A stretch of 64,000 bases of DNA, taken from NCBI RefSeq assembly GCF_902459505.1, contig NC_047096.1:2542001-2606000 (forward strand). Direction: 5' to 3'. The position numbers and the translations under genes are program-made. This DNA is from Geotrypetes seraphini (lineage: Eukaryota > Chordata > Amphibia > Gymnophiona > Dermophiidae). Positions within the stretch are counted from its first letter, which is position 1. Each line of letters begins with the position of its first letter. Under the pieces are notes generated by a model. That model was not told the DNA's origin. It made no database searches and saw only the letters and a list, made by a program, of their open reading frames with translations. Below, in pieces: positions 43,246-54,134 of this stretch.

Positions 43246-44260
43246 CATCCCGTCTGCCCATCCGCAGTAACCATTATCTCTTCCTCTCTCTAACACAGGG
43301 TCTCGCAAACTTTCCGGTTGGCGACACACTAAATTTAGTGCCCCAGCCGGAAGGCACCCGGAAGTGCATGGCCGTCGACGTGATATCACACACATGCCTG
43401 ATGTCATCGCATCGACGACCACTTAGACGTGGAGGACCATCTAGCCGCGACCCACCGGTGGAGGAATCCAGGAGGGGGGGGGGGGGGAGAGGAGGAGAGT
43501 CATCTGCACCGGCTGATTTCCTACAGGAAACGCCTCTCGCCGTGAAAGGCAAGTCTTGTAGACAGGCAGCCGGCGTGGACGACTCTCCTCCTCGCCAGTA
43601 GGTCGCAGCACACCAGAAGACGCATGAGGCACACTGTTTGCGATACTGCTCTAAGAGATCCCACATGCCTATCCCAGGCTTTCTTGAATTCAGACATAGA
43701 AACATGACAGCAGATAAAGGCCAAATGGCCCATCCAGTCTGCCCATCCGCAGTAACCATTATCTCGTCCTCTCTATCAGAGATCCCACGTGCCTATCCCA
43801 GGCTTTCTTGAATTCAGACATAGAAACATGACAGCAGATAAAGGCCAAATGGCCCATCCAGTCTGCCCATCCGCAGTAACCATTATCTCTTTCTCTCTCC
43901 GAGAGATCCCACGTGCCTATCCCAGGCTTTCTTGAATTCAAACACAGTCTCTGTCTCCACCACCTCTTCCGGGAGGCTATTCCAGGCATCTACCACCCTT
44001 TCTGTAAAAACGTATTTCCTTAGATAACTACTCCTGAGCCCATCACCTCTCAACTTCATCCTATGCCCTCTCATTGCAGAGTTTCCTTTCAAATGAAAGA
44101 GACTCGACTCATGTGCATTTACATCACGTAGGTATTTAAACGTCTCTATCATATCTCCCCTCTCCCGCAAAGTCTACAGATTGAGATCTTTAAGTCTGTC
44201 CCCCTATGCCTTATGACGAAGACCACTGACCATTTTAGTAGCCTTCCTTTGGACCTGAAT
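43246..44260 (-). repeat. CR1-type LINE 3' part, internally duplicated and carrying a hAT element
   Basis: This 'agaaacatgacagcagataa' family copy has a 124-bp tandem duplication ('cagacatag' at 43691 and 43815). The minus strand reads well in the last part (RDVNAHESSLFHLKGNS, then NSLPEEVVETETVFEFKKAW). A hAT element interrupts it at 43296-43648. Confidence 0.85.
43296..43648. mobile_element. hAT-type element with 8-bp target duplication
   Basis: The ends CAGGGTCTCGCAAAC and 'gtttgcgatactg' are inverted. The flanks are ctctaaca (43288-43295) and ctctaaga (43649-43656), one mismatch. The 353-bp interior is GC-rich with a G-run near 43480. No transposase is present. Confidence 0.82.
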
Positions 44261-44506
44261 GTAAGTCACCTTAACTGAGCACGGTGCAATCTTTTACCCA
44301 GTTTTCACCACATGACCCCTCTGTTGTGCTAATGCTACACCAGCCTCTGCCTCAAAGCCGTCCCTCCTTCCTATTGCCAGGGCTGTGGGGCAGGAACTGG
44401 GAGGCAGGTAGGAAGGTTTATAGTTTACTGACTGATTACCTGGCATTGCCTGGATATTTATTGATCCCAATCTTCCGCTATCGATAGACTTGTATTTAGT
44501 GATTAC

Positions 44507-44790
44507 GCCTGGTAAAACGGGAAGTATTTGATTGGGGGACAAGTCCAGGACAAATATCAGGAAGTTCTGCTTCACGCAACGAGTGGTGGACACCTGGAAT
44601 GCTCTCCCAGAGGAGGTTATTGCGGAATCCACCGTTCTAGGATTTAAAAGCAATCTAGATGCACATCTTCTTACGAGAGGCATAGAGGGATATGGGTGAC
44701 TAGAATTATGCCAGGTGTACACCTGCCTGGGCCTCCACGTGTGCGGATCGCCGGACTCGATGGACCGAAGATGGCAGTTCTTATGGACAT
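44507..44790 (+). repeat. CR1-type LINE 3' end, sense copy
   Basis: The plus strand encodes 'FCFTQRVVDTWNALPEEVI' and 'VLGFKSNLDAHLLTRGIEGY'. The 3' end 'actcgatggaccgaagatgg' and 'agttcttatgga' follows. Confidence 0.8.
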
Positions 44791-45199
44791 CTTCATTTTT
44801 AGCAGCAAGAATGGCCCTGTGTATGGGGCTGAATTTGGACTTAAACAGTATTCATCTTAGCGAGCCCGAAAACTCACCCCCTTCCCACCCACAGTATTTT
44901 TTCCACGTATTTGGTTGAAATCTGTCCATCTGATTCTATAGATCTAGATTGATGATTTCTATCCCGCTTTTCCCAAGGCGGCTCCCAGCAAACACCAGCA
45001 AAACCACATCCATGACAACAATATCAACCATACTAGAAGGCTACCACCTCCCCCCCCCCCATTTCATCCTACAGAAAAGATGGGGGTTTCCAACATTTGA
45101 TTGCTGTCCTCTGTATCTTGGGGACCCACCCAAGAAAACCTAGCCACTCTGGGCACAGATGGCAGAATGCTGGGTGCCTGGTACCCCCTAAGCACTAGC
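44791..45199. other. Intergenic/5' intronic sequence, unclassified
   Basis: Nothing recognisable lies before the GC-rich block. Confidence 0.4.
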
Positions 45200-45690
45200 A
45201 TTCCGTCACATGAAAGGCCCAGCAAAGGGCCCCTTTGTCCTCGCTCCACGATCACGTTGGCCCCGGGTGACAGCAGGGCTGCCCCCGACCGCCCAGGTGC
45301 AGCAGGCGGGGCACCTGCCATCGACCGGCCAGCGCCCCCCTTACCTCGCCTTCCGCGATGCACCGGGAGAGCGACGAGCAGGTCCCGCCTCGGCAGCGTC
45401 CAGCCGCAGACAGACAGACGGATGCGGCAGACAATGGAGCCCCGGCGGCTCCCGCCGCCTGCTGGAGGCCCGCGGTACTGCAGCGGAGCCCGCCCCTCCC
45501 CCTCCCGTGCAGCCCAATCGGTGCCGCACGAAGACCCCGCGAGACGGCGATCCGGGTCCTTCTAGCGGCCAGTGGGCTTTGCACGTTTTGCCGTTTGCAC
45601 CTTGAACTGTGTGTGCTGTGCACAGAAGCGCTGCCGCCCGTCGGGTGTGTGCACAGCAAGTGCAGCTGCAGAGGCGAAGGACCTTGGTAT
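45200..45690 (-). promoter_or_regulatory. GC-rich, CpG-dense block: likely PIK3C2B promoter
   Basis: CpG is frequent here, against sparse CpG in the surrounding introns. The block sits upstream of PIK3C2B in gene direction and next to the first tRNA gene. No TATA box is apparent. It carries several overlapping GC-rich open frames on both strands, which I treat as by-products of composition. Confidence 0.6.
45345..45560 (-). other. PIK3C2B: Candidate non-coding first exon of PIK3C2B
   Basis: On the minus strand 'atcgcggaaggcgag' is followed by a strong GTAAGG donor (45344-45339), inside the CpG block. The start-codon exon at 27646-28628 begins with an AG acceptor inside its 5' UTR, so a non-coding upstream exon must exist. 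This is the best donor in the expected place. The transcription start (right end) is a guess. The implied intron is about 16.7 kb. Confidence 0.5.
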
Positions 45691-45694
45691 GAGC

Positions 45695-45767
45695 GCCCGG
45701 ATAGCTCAGTCGGTAGAGCATCAGACTTTTAATCTGAGGGTCCAGGGTTCAAGTCCCTGTTCGGGCG
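45695..45767 (+). tRNA. tRNA-Lys (anticodon TTT)
   Basis: A 73-nt cloverleaf with a paired acceptor stem (GCCCGGA with TTCGGGC, discriminator G), A box 'tagctcagtcgg', anticodon loop CTTTTAA with anticodon TTT, and B box 'ggttcaagtcc'. No intron. A T-run at 45775-45789 is an obvious Pol III terminator. As I recall, the sequence equals the common vertebrate tRNA-Lys(TTT). Confidence 0.98.
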
Positions 45768-45774
45768 GTCGCAC

Positions 45775-45789
45775 TTTTTTTTTTTTTTT
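45775..45789 (+). terminator. Pol III T-run terminator
   Basis: Fifteen T residues lie 7 bases after the plus-strand tRNA-Lys. Confidence 0.85.
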
Positions 45790-45945
45790 AAAAGAAAAAA
45801 AAATGCCATTTGCAAAAACAGATCAAATAATGTGGCAGAAAGCAATAGATCCAAAAACAATCAACCTCCACTCATTTAGAGGAAAGAATTGAAAGCACAA
45901 GCTCTAGGGCCGAACCCCGAGAAAAGAAATACGAAAAAGCAGGAG

Positions 45946-46018
45946 CGCCCGAACAGGGACTTGAACCCTGGACCCTCAGATTAAAAGTCTGATGCTCTAC
46001 CGACTGAGCTATCCGGGC
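45946..46018 (-). tRNA. tRNA-Lys (anticodon TTT), identical second copy
   Basis: The reverse complement is identical over all 73 bases to the copy at 45695-45767, including the A and B boxes and anticodon TTT. The two genes converge, with 178 bp between their 3' ends. A run of five T (minus strand, about 45938-45934) terminates it. Flanking sequences differ, so this is not a recent simple duplication of the locus, or gene conversion has kept the genes alike. Confidence 0.98.
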
Positions 46019-46029
46019 TCCATGCTTAG

Positions 46030-47139
46030 TAAGAACAAATATGGTTATTTAGGATCTGAAACGTGTCTTTGGTCTTACAGTCGATCTTCCTTCTCCAATT
46101 ACTTAACCTATTACTTTCTGAATTTTTAAAACTGCCATTCTTATAAAGTTTTCAGTCTATACGACCTAGAGAACCTGTAACACACACTTTTAAAAAGCTA
46201 TAAGTTACAGAGCTGCAGTTGAACAGAACAAATTACCATTCACTCTTAGATAAAGAATTATCCAAATGTATTTATTCTGAAAAATTATGCTACTGTGACT
46301 ATATAGGCAAAACATCCCACCCACAGACAAGATTAAGAGATCTCGATCCCTGCCAGAACAAGGCTCTAGTGCTGGGGGAGGGGTAACTGGACAGTGTCCC
46401 AAGGCCAACCTAACTACTGTATTAGCAAACTGGGCAGCAATTTCTAGAGGCAAGAAAGAGCAGCTAAGTGAAAGCAAAACGATCGATTTGGAGAGTCTCA
46501 CTGACTCAAGGAAGCAGCAGTGCAGACTTCTCTGGTTCAATGGCTTTTGGACCTTGCCCTCACCATCTGCATGTATGTATAACTATGATGTCCTAGAGTG
46601 TATTTTTATGGAATTGTACTGGGGTGTCTCTACTTTGTGCATGGAGGGGTAATTTATTTTAAAAATGTTGATTCTTATGGTGATCATGATTGTTGGAAGA
46701 GAGTTGAGAAGGGAGCTAGGGTTAATTGGAAAGAGGGAAATCCAGGATGAGGCTTAGCCTAAGACCCCTATGACATTGCTCAAGATCTGTAGAAGGCTCA
46801 GGATATGGAACTAAGCTTTTCTCTAAGGGGTACTGAGTTTGCAGAGGGGCTGTCCCCACAGAGGCCTCCAGATGTGCACCCCCCCCTCCCCATCTCAACA
46901 GCCAGGGCTTTAGACCAAGGACCAGGGAAGCCAGGGCTCAAATCCCCACTGCTATAGTTCCAGTTTATTCATTATTTTAATATACTTATGTCCAGGATGA
47001 GGACATTTCTATTGGGCTTAGCACCCCCAATCCTTTTGAAAAGTCGGCTCCTGTTTCTAACTTCCTTGCTGCTCTGCCTTTCAGAGCCATCAAAGAAAAG
47101 ATCATTTCCTCCTGCTGGTTGCATTGCAAAGATTTAAAG
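46030..47139. other. Intergenic sequence, unclassified
   Basis: Between the tRNA pair and the hAT-like element I recognise neither gene nor repeat. Confidence 0.4.
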
Positions 47140-47493
47140 TAGAGAATGACACGGGGACAAATTTGTCCCTGTGTCTGCAAGAACACAATTTCCCTGCCTC
47201 CATCCCCGCAAGTTTTGTCACTGACTCTGTCCCTGTCCCATTCCTGTAAGCTCTGCCTTAACCACACAAGCCTTGAACACTTATGATTTTAAAGGGTTTG
47301 AGGCTTGTGCAGATGAGGACGGAGCTTAGGCATTGGTGGAATGAGGCGTTATGACATCACAATCTGAGCTCTAGAATGTTGCTACTTAGGATTTGAAAGC
47401 GTTTGAGGCTTGTGCAGAAGAGGGCGGAGCTTGGGAACGGGACGGGAAAATGAGTCTCCGCGGGGACGGGGAAAATTGTCCCCATGTCATTTA
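47140..47493. mobile_element. hAT-like element with minisatellite, third copy
   Basis: The left end TAGAGAATGACACGGGGAC is intact. The right end is eroded ('tccccatgtcattta'). The interior has about 1.3 of the 105-bp units. No clear target duplication. Confidence 0.7.
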
Positions 47494-47639
47494 GACTCAG
47501 CCCGTTTGCAAACTCTCCTCGTCGGCTCTTCTCTGGGACAATAGTTTGCGCGAAACGTCTAATCTGGTAAACCATGGACACACCCGCTCCTGTTATTTAT
47601 TGAGCTTTTTAATCATTTATTTCTATCAATTACATTCTT

Positions 47640-47888
47640 CTGCTTTTACTATTAGTCTTGCGCCGGCGCGGGAGGACTGGGTCGCTGGCGCTCGCTACGT
47701 GTACGCTCTGGCCTCGCGCCTCGTTCTCTGTGATCCTCGCGCCGCATCCCGCCCGACGCTCTATGGTTTGTGTGCCTCGCGCCGCCGGAAGTGGCCCTGA
47801 AGCGCCATATTGGGTGAGCGGAAGCGGAGGTTGCGGTGAGATGGAGCCGCGCGGCCTGCACGAGAGGAAGCCCGTGGCTTGGCGATAG
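47640..47888 (+). promoter_or_regulatory. MDM4: MDM4 promoter block and candidate first non-coding exon
   Basis: This CpG-rich block carries an ETS/GABP-type site CCGGAAGTG (47785-47793) and, 11 bp on, a YY1-type site CCATATTGG (47805-47813), a pairing typical of TATA-less housekeeping promoters. 'cttggcgatag' is followed by a GTGAGA donor at 47889. MDM4 has a non-coding first exon in mammals, and its coding exon 2 lies 5.2 kb downstream, so I place the exon here. The exact start is not determined. Confidence 0.65.
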
Positions 47889-47944
47889 GTGAGAGACCTG
47901 GAAGCGAGTGAAGGACGGCAGAGGCGCCTGAAGTCAGAGCCATT

Positions 47945-48175
47945 ATCTCACACATGCATGGGTGAAAAGAGAGGAACAGGACGGCCAAATGGCCCATCCC
48001 CTCTGCCCACCCGCAGGGGCCATTATCTCTTCCTCTCTCCCAGAGATCCCACTGCCTATCCCAGGTCTCTGTTCCACACATCTACCACCCTTTCTGTAAA
48101 AAAGGATTTCCCTAGATTACTCCTGAGCCCATCACTCCCTTCACTTCATCCTGTGCCCTCTAATTAGCCATTATC
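47945..48175 (-). repeat. CR1-type LINE 3' end inside MDM4 intron 1
   Basis: 'aaatggcccatcccctctgc' through 'cctagattactcctgagccc' matches the 'agaaacatgatggcagataa' family, with the tail degraded. It begins about 60 bp after the MDM4 exon 1 donor. Confidence 0.7.
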
Positions 48176-49149
48176 TCCTATGACTTTTTTTATTTTTGGG
48201 GTGAATTAGAAATTCCTGGGTTTTTGCTTGAAATTGCACATGATTTTAAGTTCAAGAAACCATGACTTGGGAATTTTGACAGCCTCCAAAGGGATGGTGC
48301 CACGTCAGAGGATTAAAATTTGAGAGGGTGTGGGATAGGCACAGACTTCAAAAGAGTTTTGGGGTTGATTTCCCTCCCTCCTTGGGAACAGCCTAGAGGG
48401 CCAAGATCAGCAGATTAGTCCCCAGGGCCCAAGAGTGCTAAATGTGGTGGTGGGAATGGTGCCTGCAATGCCCTATTGTCCTCCTGCCTGACTCTTGGGA
48501 GAAGGCCAGAGGTAGATTCCCTGAATACCAGACAATTAAAGTTTTTGGAATAGGAATAAATAAACTTGTTTGCTATGATGCTGTGTTGAATTAGAACTCT
48601 TTCAGGGGGTTTGAAGATTTTTTTTTTTTTCTTTTTTGTAGACCTTTGTTAATTTGCTATTTAGGATGTCGTGCATCAAAGTTGAGAACTTTATATGTAT
48701 TGTATATGATCTCTGGATCCTTCACTGCATCAGTATTTACAAAACTCACTGTTAGGAATGGATATCTAATAGGAGCCTACAATATAACCTCTTTTATTGT
48801 TGATTTTTAAGACTGCTCTGATTTTCATGAATGTGAGAAGCAAAATGTAGTGATGATTTACTAGAGTGACCCCTGTCCTTGAATTTGTCAAAATCTAAAT
48901 TTAAGATATTTAAAAGCCAAGGGTGAAAGCAGGGATAAGTTACTTCAATCACACACACACTGATTAAATACTGGCTGTGATGTCACCACCATGCCAAACA
49001 TGATGGGAATGATAAGCGGTTAGCAACAGGTTGTGCAGTATCTGCTGCTTTGGCTTTGTCTGAGCTCGTTCCTTAGCCTCTGCTGCTTTGTGAACCTTTT
49101 CTTGGGAGGAATACTGGTGTTGCTATAGACTTGTGCTTAAGTTTCAGAA
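48176..49149. other. MDM4 intron 1, unclassified
   Basis: I recognise no repeat family or exon here. Confidence 0.4.
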
Positions 49150-49345
49150 CTGATAAGTGCAGTGCTGTTCAGCCTGGTCCTCGGGGCACCCCAATCTGTC
49201 TGTTTTTCCTTATACCCACAATGTTTATGCGTGAGAGAAATTTGCATGCACTGCCTCCTTGGTATGTAGATCTCTCATATGCATATTCATTATGGATAGC
49301 CTGAAGACCTGACTGGCTCGGTGTGACCTGAGGATTGGGCCCTAC
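49150..49345. mobile_element. Old copy of the palindromic hAT-type MITE
   Basis: 'gagagaaatttgcatgcact' and 'ctctcatatgcatattcatt' match the two arms of 14875-15070 with many changes. Ends are lost. Confidence 0.65.
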
Positions 49346-49374
49346 TGTCATGTTTGTTAATTGGATTGGGCCCT

Positions 49375-49600
49375 ACTGTCATGTTTGTCTGTTAATTAGA
49401 TTGTAAGCTCTTCTGAGAAGGGACTGTCTTGAATGTTCTAATGTACAGCGCTGCGTACATCTAGCAGCACTATAGCACTACTATGAATTATTTCTATAGC
49501 GCTACCAGACGCACGCAGCACTATACAGTGTCACAAAGAGTAAGAAAACAGTCCCTGCTCGAAAGAGCTTACAATCTAAATAGGCAAGACAGAGAACCAT
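49375..49600. repeat. Two 'gtaagctcttctgag' repeats in inverted orientation
   Basis: A plus copy (about 49375-49490) ends at 'cactatag'. A minus copy (about 49480-49600) begins 'gaattatttctatagcgcta'. They are abutting inverted insertions of the family at 29935. Confidence 0.65.
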
Positions 49601-50359
49601 TGCTCTAATGTACAGTATAAGTTCCTGCAAATGAGCAATTATCAGGTTACAGAGATAGGCTTTGAGCTAAGTAAGCTGTGTTTGCATTCTGCCTTGAGTT
49701 GTGTAGGGAAGTGAAAGCAGAGCCTCAGGATACAATTGGCAACCAGTAGTAATGCATTTTGACTTGAGCAGGTGCAGCAATTGCTCTTTCCACCTCAGTC
49801 CCTCCCCTGCCATGCCTTAGTCTGTTGATTAGGTTGACTCAGCTGCTACTCTGTATGTGCTGTGTGCAGTTTCAGGTACCTGCCCCAGCATGTTTAAGAG
49901 TTTGTTGGATCTGGCAGTTGGTTAGTGGAGGTGGACCAGCAGCATGGGTCCTGGAAAGGACTGAAACAGGTCTGTCCTGATGTAGGAGGCAGGTAATTCT
50001 GAGAAGCTTGCTTTCAGGAAACATTGCAATCAGAAATCCTGGAGCGGAGGTGGGGGAAATGTCAGGTTTGGGTTTTTGGAAGTCCTTTTAGATTATGGTA
50101 TAAATTTGAGGTGATAAGAACCAGAATGCCATTGTTAACTGTGTGGAAGCAGTTATTAGTTGCTGCAGTGCCTCAGTTTCTAAAGGGTTGCATTGAAGGA
50201 AGAAAAAGTGGGAATGAAACACCTGTCTCAGGTACTTAATGCAGATTACTTTTGAACATGTGGTAAAGATCTTAAATACGCAGAACACACAAAAACTTCA
50301 CAAATGAAATGCAGTCAGAAATCAAATGTTGAGATAGTGTTTGCATAGCTAATAAAACA
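49601..50359. other. MDM4 intron 1, unclassified
   Basis: I recognise nothing in this interval. Confidence 0.4.
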
Positions 50360-52705
50360 ACAGCAGCAGATGAATCCAGAGACCAATGGGATAGCCTATT
50401 CTTCATCCTTTGGGATCCCCCAAGGCTCTATTCTGTCGCCTCTTCTGTTCAATATCTTCCTTTCTCTATTACTGAGCATCTGCCAGTCAATTGGTTTTAC
50501 TTCTTTCTCTTATGCGGATGATATTCAACTTATCCACCCTCTTGACCCAGAAAATAATAATGATATTTTGTCTATAAATAAAAAACTAGAAACAATACAA
50601 AACTGGCTTAATTCAAACAAATTAGCATTAAACATAAAAAAAACAAAATCCATGATTTTTACCTGGAAAAAGGACATAAGCTTGAAGACCCCATTTGTCC
50701 TTAATAACATCCCCTAGAGTCTGTCTCCACTTTAAAAATTCTTGGGGTCATAGTCGATGACAAACTACTGTTTCATGAACACATCACTTATATAGTCAAA
50801 ACATGTTTTTATAAATTGCATTTAATACGATCAGTCGCCAAATTTCTTGAGCCAAAATCAATTAATATTCTGGTTCATTCTTTGATTATAGCTAAAATGG
50901 ACTACTGTAACTCACTATTACTTAACATCTCCCAAAAAGAAAAAAGAAGACTACAAATTATCTAAAATACAGCTATTAAACTAATCCACAATGCCAAGAA
51001 ATATGACCACGTTACGCCATTATTGATCGACTCCCACTGGCTCCCTATCAGTCATCGCATTTTCTTTAAGGTCATGCTGTTAATATTTAAAACCTTAACC
51101 TTTAATGAGCCTCAATTTATAGCTAGAATGTTAATACCCCATAACACTATACAACCACTCAGATCATCCTTCCAAAATCTCCTATCTATACCCTCTTTGA
51201 AAATAGTAGGCACGAGAAGATCTGATATGTTCTCCTTAATGGGCCCCCAATGGTGGAACTCATTACCACAATATATTAAAAATGAAAAAGACCTAACCTC
51301 CTTTAAAAAATCCTTAAAATCTCATCTTTTTAAAGATGCTTTTAACATTTAAATTTTAGATTTGTTAAATATTCTCAGCTTTTTAACTTTCCCGTTCCCC
51401 ATTGTTCTCTTCCTTTTTTGTCTATTTCTTCTAAAAAGAGTTGTAACTTTCCCCTCCTTTCCTCCCAATTCAAGTTTGTCCTGTCTTCAAGAATTTTGTC
51501 ATTTGGTTTGTCTTTTTTGTAATTTTACCTTTTTTTATAATTTTGTACATCGCTTAGCAAACCGAATAAGCGATTCATCAAATACTAATAAACTTGAACT
51601 TGAACTTGAGCACACATCTACCAGCAGGCGGAGATAGAGAAACTGATTAACAGGTGGTCCTATTGGCTGGCACGACTCCTGCATCTTCAGTATTCTCTAT
51701 CTCCCAGCAGGTGATGGTCGCTATTCAACTAGCTCCTGGAATCTGGCTGTGCCTGGGCCTTTATTTCTCCTGTTGAGGCTTTCTCTTCAGTGAGACAGGG
51801 GTGTCCGGCTGAACGGTGCCGGCTTTAGAGGTTACACTTTGGCCCCTCTTGTCCCTGCCTCACCCTCCCTCTGATGATAGAGGGTCTGCCTTAGTCCATA
51901 TTTTTTCTTTTTTCCCTTTTTTTTTTTTTTTAAAAAAAAAGGGACTCCACAGCTGCATTTTTGCCCTGCTAATGCGGTGTTTCCCGGCATCTACCGGCAC
52001 TGTTCAGTAGGTTGTGAGTATGTGTTTCATTCTTCACGCTTCCTTGGTGGAAGAACTTTATGACCATTCAGCCAGAGCACTGGCGGCTTCTTGGACATAA
52101 TCCGCAGGTTTTTTCTTTGGAGGAGTTTTGTCATGCGGCTACTTGGTCTTCCAAGCTTACTTTATCTCAGCTTTACCGGTTGGATGTAGGGGCGCATGCG
52201 GAGGCAGCGTTTGGTGCTTCAGTTGTTGAAGAGGCGGCGTTTGCTTCCCACCCAGTTTGTGGATTGCTTTGCTACATCCCATTGGTCTCTGGATTCATCT
52301 GCTGCTGTTGCTAAGGAAGGAAAAATTATGTTCTTACCTGTTAATTTTCTTTCCTTTAGATGCAGCAGATGAATCCAGAGCACCACCCTTTCTAGATTTT
52401 GGCTGTCGGTTTTTTCTTTTGCAACATTCGGCATCAGTTATTATTGCTTGTTGTGTTCGGTATTATTGCCTTTTGATATTTGTTATGGGAAAGAAGTTTT
52501 TTACATGCTATGCATATTGATGGTTACGGATGCTTGGGCAAGGAGCAATACTGGAGATGCAGGAAGCGTGCCAGCCAATAGGACCACCTGTTAATCAGTT
52601 TCTCTATCTCTGCCTGCTGGTAGATGTGTGCTATCCCATTGGTCTCTAGATTCATCTGCTGCGTCTAAAGGAAAGAAAATTAAATGGTAAGAACATAATT
52701 TTTCC
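50360..52705 (+). mobile_element. DIRS-related fossil with inverted ends, split by a LINE
   Basis: The ends are long inverted repeats. 'cagcagatgaatccagagac' (50366) pairs with the complement near 52650, and the sequence from 51605 pairs with that at about 52550-52632. A further inverted block sits inside (about 52310-52380), as DIRS elements typically have. A short tyrosine-recombinase-like remnant lies near 52060-52250. The element is broken and largely deleted internally, and an L2 LINE (50393-51608) sits in its left end. Confidence 0.6.
50393..51608 (+). repeat. L2-type LINE 3' part inserted in the DIRS-related element
   Basis: The plus strand encodes 'GIPQGSILSPLLFNIFL', the catalytic 'FSYADDIQL' (near 50515), then 'LDSHWLPISHRIFFKVMLL'-like and 'FKKSLKSHLFKDAF' blocks, interrupted by a frameshift and a stop around 50715-50970. 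The tail is 'aataaacttgaacttgaac'. It is 5'-truncated within the palm domain and is the same family as 10131-11013. Confidence 0.85.
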
Positions 52706-53085
52706 TTCTGACATCCATCCCAGGAAATCAAAAGGAAAGAGACTCCTATAACAGGAAACAATTTGCTACTATTTAAAGATCCAAGAGGCTAAAACTGACT
52801 GAAATGAAATACTAGACGACTGGAAACATGTTCAACACAACTCTGCAGAGGAGGAACCTTGGGAAGAGAATTTCGTAGACTTCTCCACTGCTTTCTGAGG
52901 CTTTGGGGTTTGTTTGTTTTTTGATAAGCAGATTCTTAGAATGCAGGCAGATAAAGTATAGTTAGCTCAACAGGACAGTAAAATGTCGTTTCTAAATTGA
53001 TGTCAAATGAAAATCTTTAGACATGTGGAAAAGAGAGGCTTTTATGTCCTTCCTTTTATAATTTGGGTTTGTTTGTTTTTTTTAG

Positions 53086-53200
53086 ATTTTTTTTCATAAG
53101 CTGCTCAGTCACTGCCAAAATGACTTCATCTACCTCCACACAGTATTCTGTAGCTGAGATGAGTCCCTGCAGGATTGTACCAGTGGGACAAGGAAACCTG
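53086..53200 (+). CDS. MDM4: MDM4 exon 2, first coding exon
   Basis: The start codon is at 53120-53122 and codes 27 residues to the GTAAAC donor at 53201. Bases 53086-53119 are 5' UTR after a T-rich 'ttttttttag' acceptor. The peptide (MTSSTSTQYSVAEMSPCRIV and onward) matches the MDM4 N-terminus (MTSFSTSAQ in human) and is one residue longer. MDM4 is a RING-domain relative of MDM2 that binds and restrains p53 in the nucleus. I exclude MDM2 because its N-terminus differs and because PIK3C2B is the known MDM4 neighbour. The start is fixed by this similarity. Confidence 0.93.
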
Positions 53201-53574
53201 GTAAACTTGCTAAATTTCCTATTTTGTGTTTTTGGCCAAATATTGTCCGTCTTTCAGCATCCATTAAGCCAGATAGTGTGACAATGCTCATACAATCTTT
53301 TATGTTGCCAGTTTCAAACTCTGCTTATCTCCTTACTATGCCATCACTTAGCCAAGTCTTCCTGAGCCATATTTCAGTTTTGCTTAGCAAAAATCTACCT
53401 TTTCTAAATTTGACATGTTTCCAAATATTATTTTTCTCAGTCTTTACTGAAGTCTCTTACCTAGTTTGGAGAATTACTTAGGAAGGACTGTTTCTTCTGT
53501 GTCTTGCAGTTCTGGACAAGGTCTAGTAGCATGTTAAAAGTAATTAGGAGGAATAAGCTGTAGATTAAATAGAG

Positions 53575-54130
53575 AAACATGATGGCAGATAAAAGGCCAA
53601 ATGGCCCATCCAGTCTGCCCATCTGCAGCATCCACTATCTCTCCCTATTGGCTAAGGCTCTTAACATTTGCATCTCTTCTTCCTATAGTTTAAGGCTCTT
53701 TACATCTGCATTGTAAGGTAATAGAGCTTTATATTAATTACTATAATTATTTAAAATATTGTATAAGCTGTGATAAATTGGTATTCTCTCTATAGGAACA
53801 TAGAAACATGATGGTAGATCCCACAATGTTTTCTTGAATTCAGACACAGTCTTTATCTCCTCTACCAGGAGACTATGCCATGCATCTACCACCCTTTCTG
53901 TAAAAAAATAAAATATTTCCTTAGTTTACTCCTAAGCCCATCACCTCTTAACTTCATCCCATGCCCTCTCACTCTGGAGTTTCCTTTCAATTGAAAGAGA
54001 CTGGCCTTGTGTGTATTTATTCCATATAGGCATTTAAATGTCTCTATCATATCTGCCCTTTCCCCCAAAGTATACATATTGAGATCTTGAAATCTGTCTC
54101 TGTGTGCCTTATGACGAAAGCCACTGACTG
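53575..54130 (-). repeat. CR1-type LINE 3' part with two 38-bp units
   Basis: It starts 'agaaacatgatggcagataa', holds two 'ctattggctaaggctc'-type units, and continues, after a gap, with a decayed C-terminal region on the minus strand (RADMIETFKCLYGINTHKAS). Confidence 0.8.
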
Positions 54131-54134
54131 TTTT

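Noticed and set aside
45101-45732. Several 100-154-codon open frames in the GC-rich block
   Set aside because: High GC keeps all frames open; no similarity to known proteins and no supporting splice or start context.
52060-52314. 84-codon open frame with recombinase-like residues as a domesticated gene
   Set aside because: It is a short remnant within a deleted DIRS-related element.
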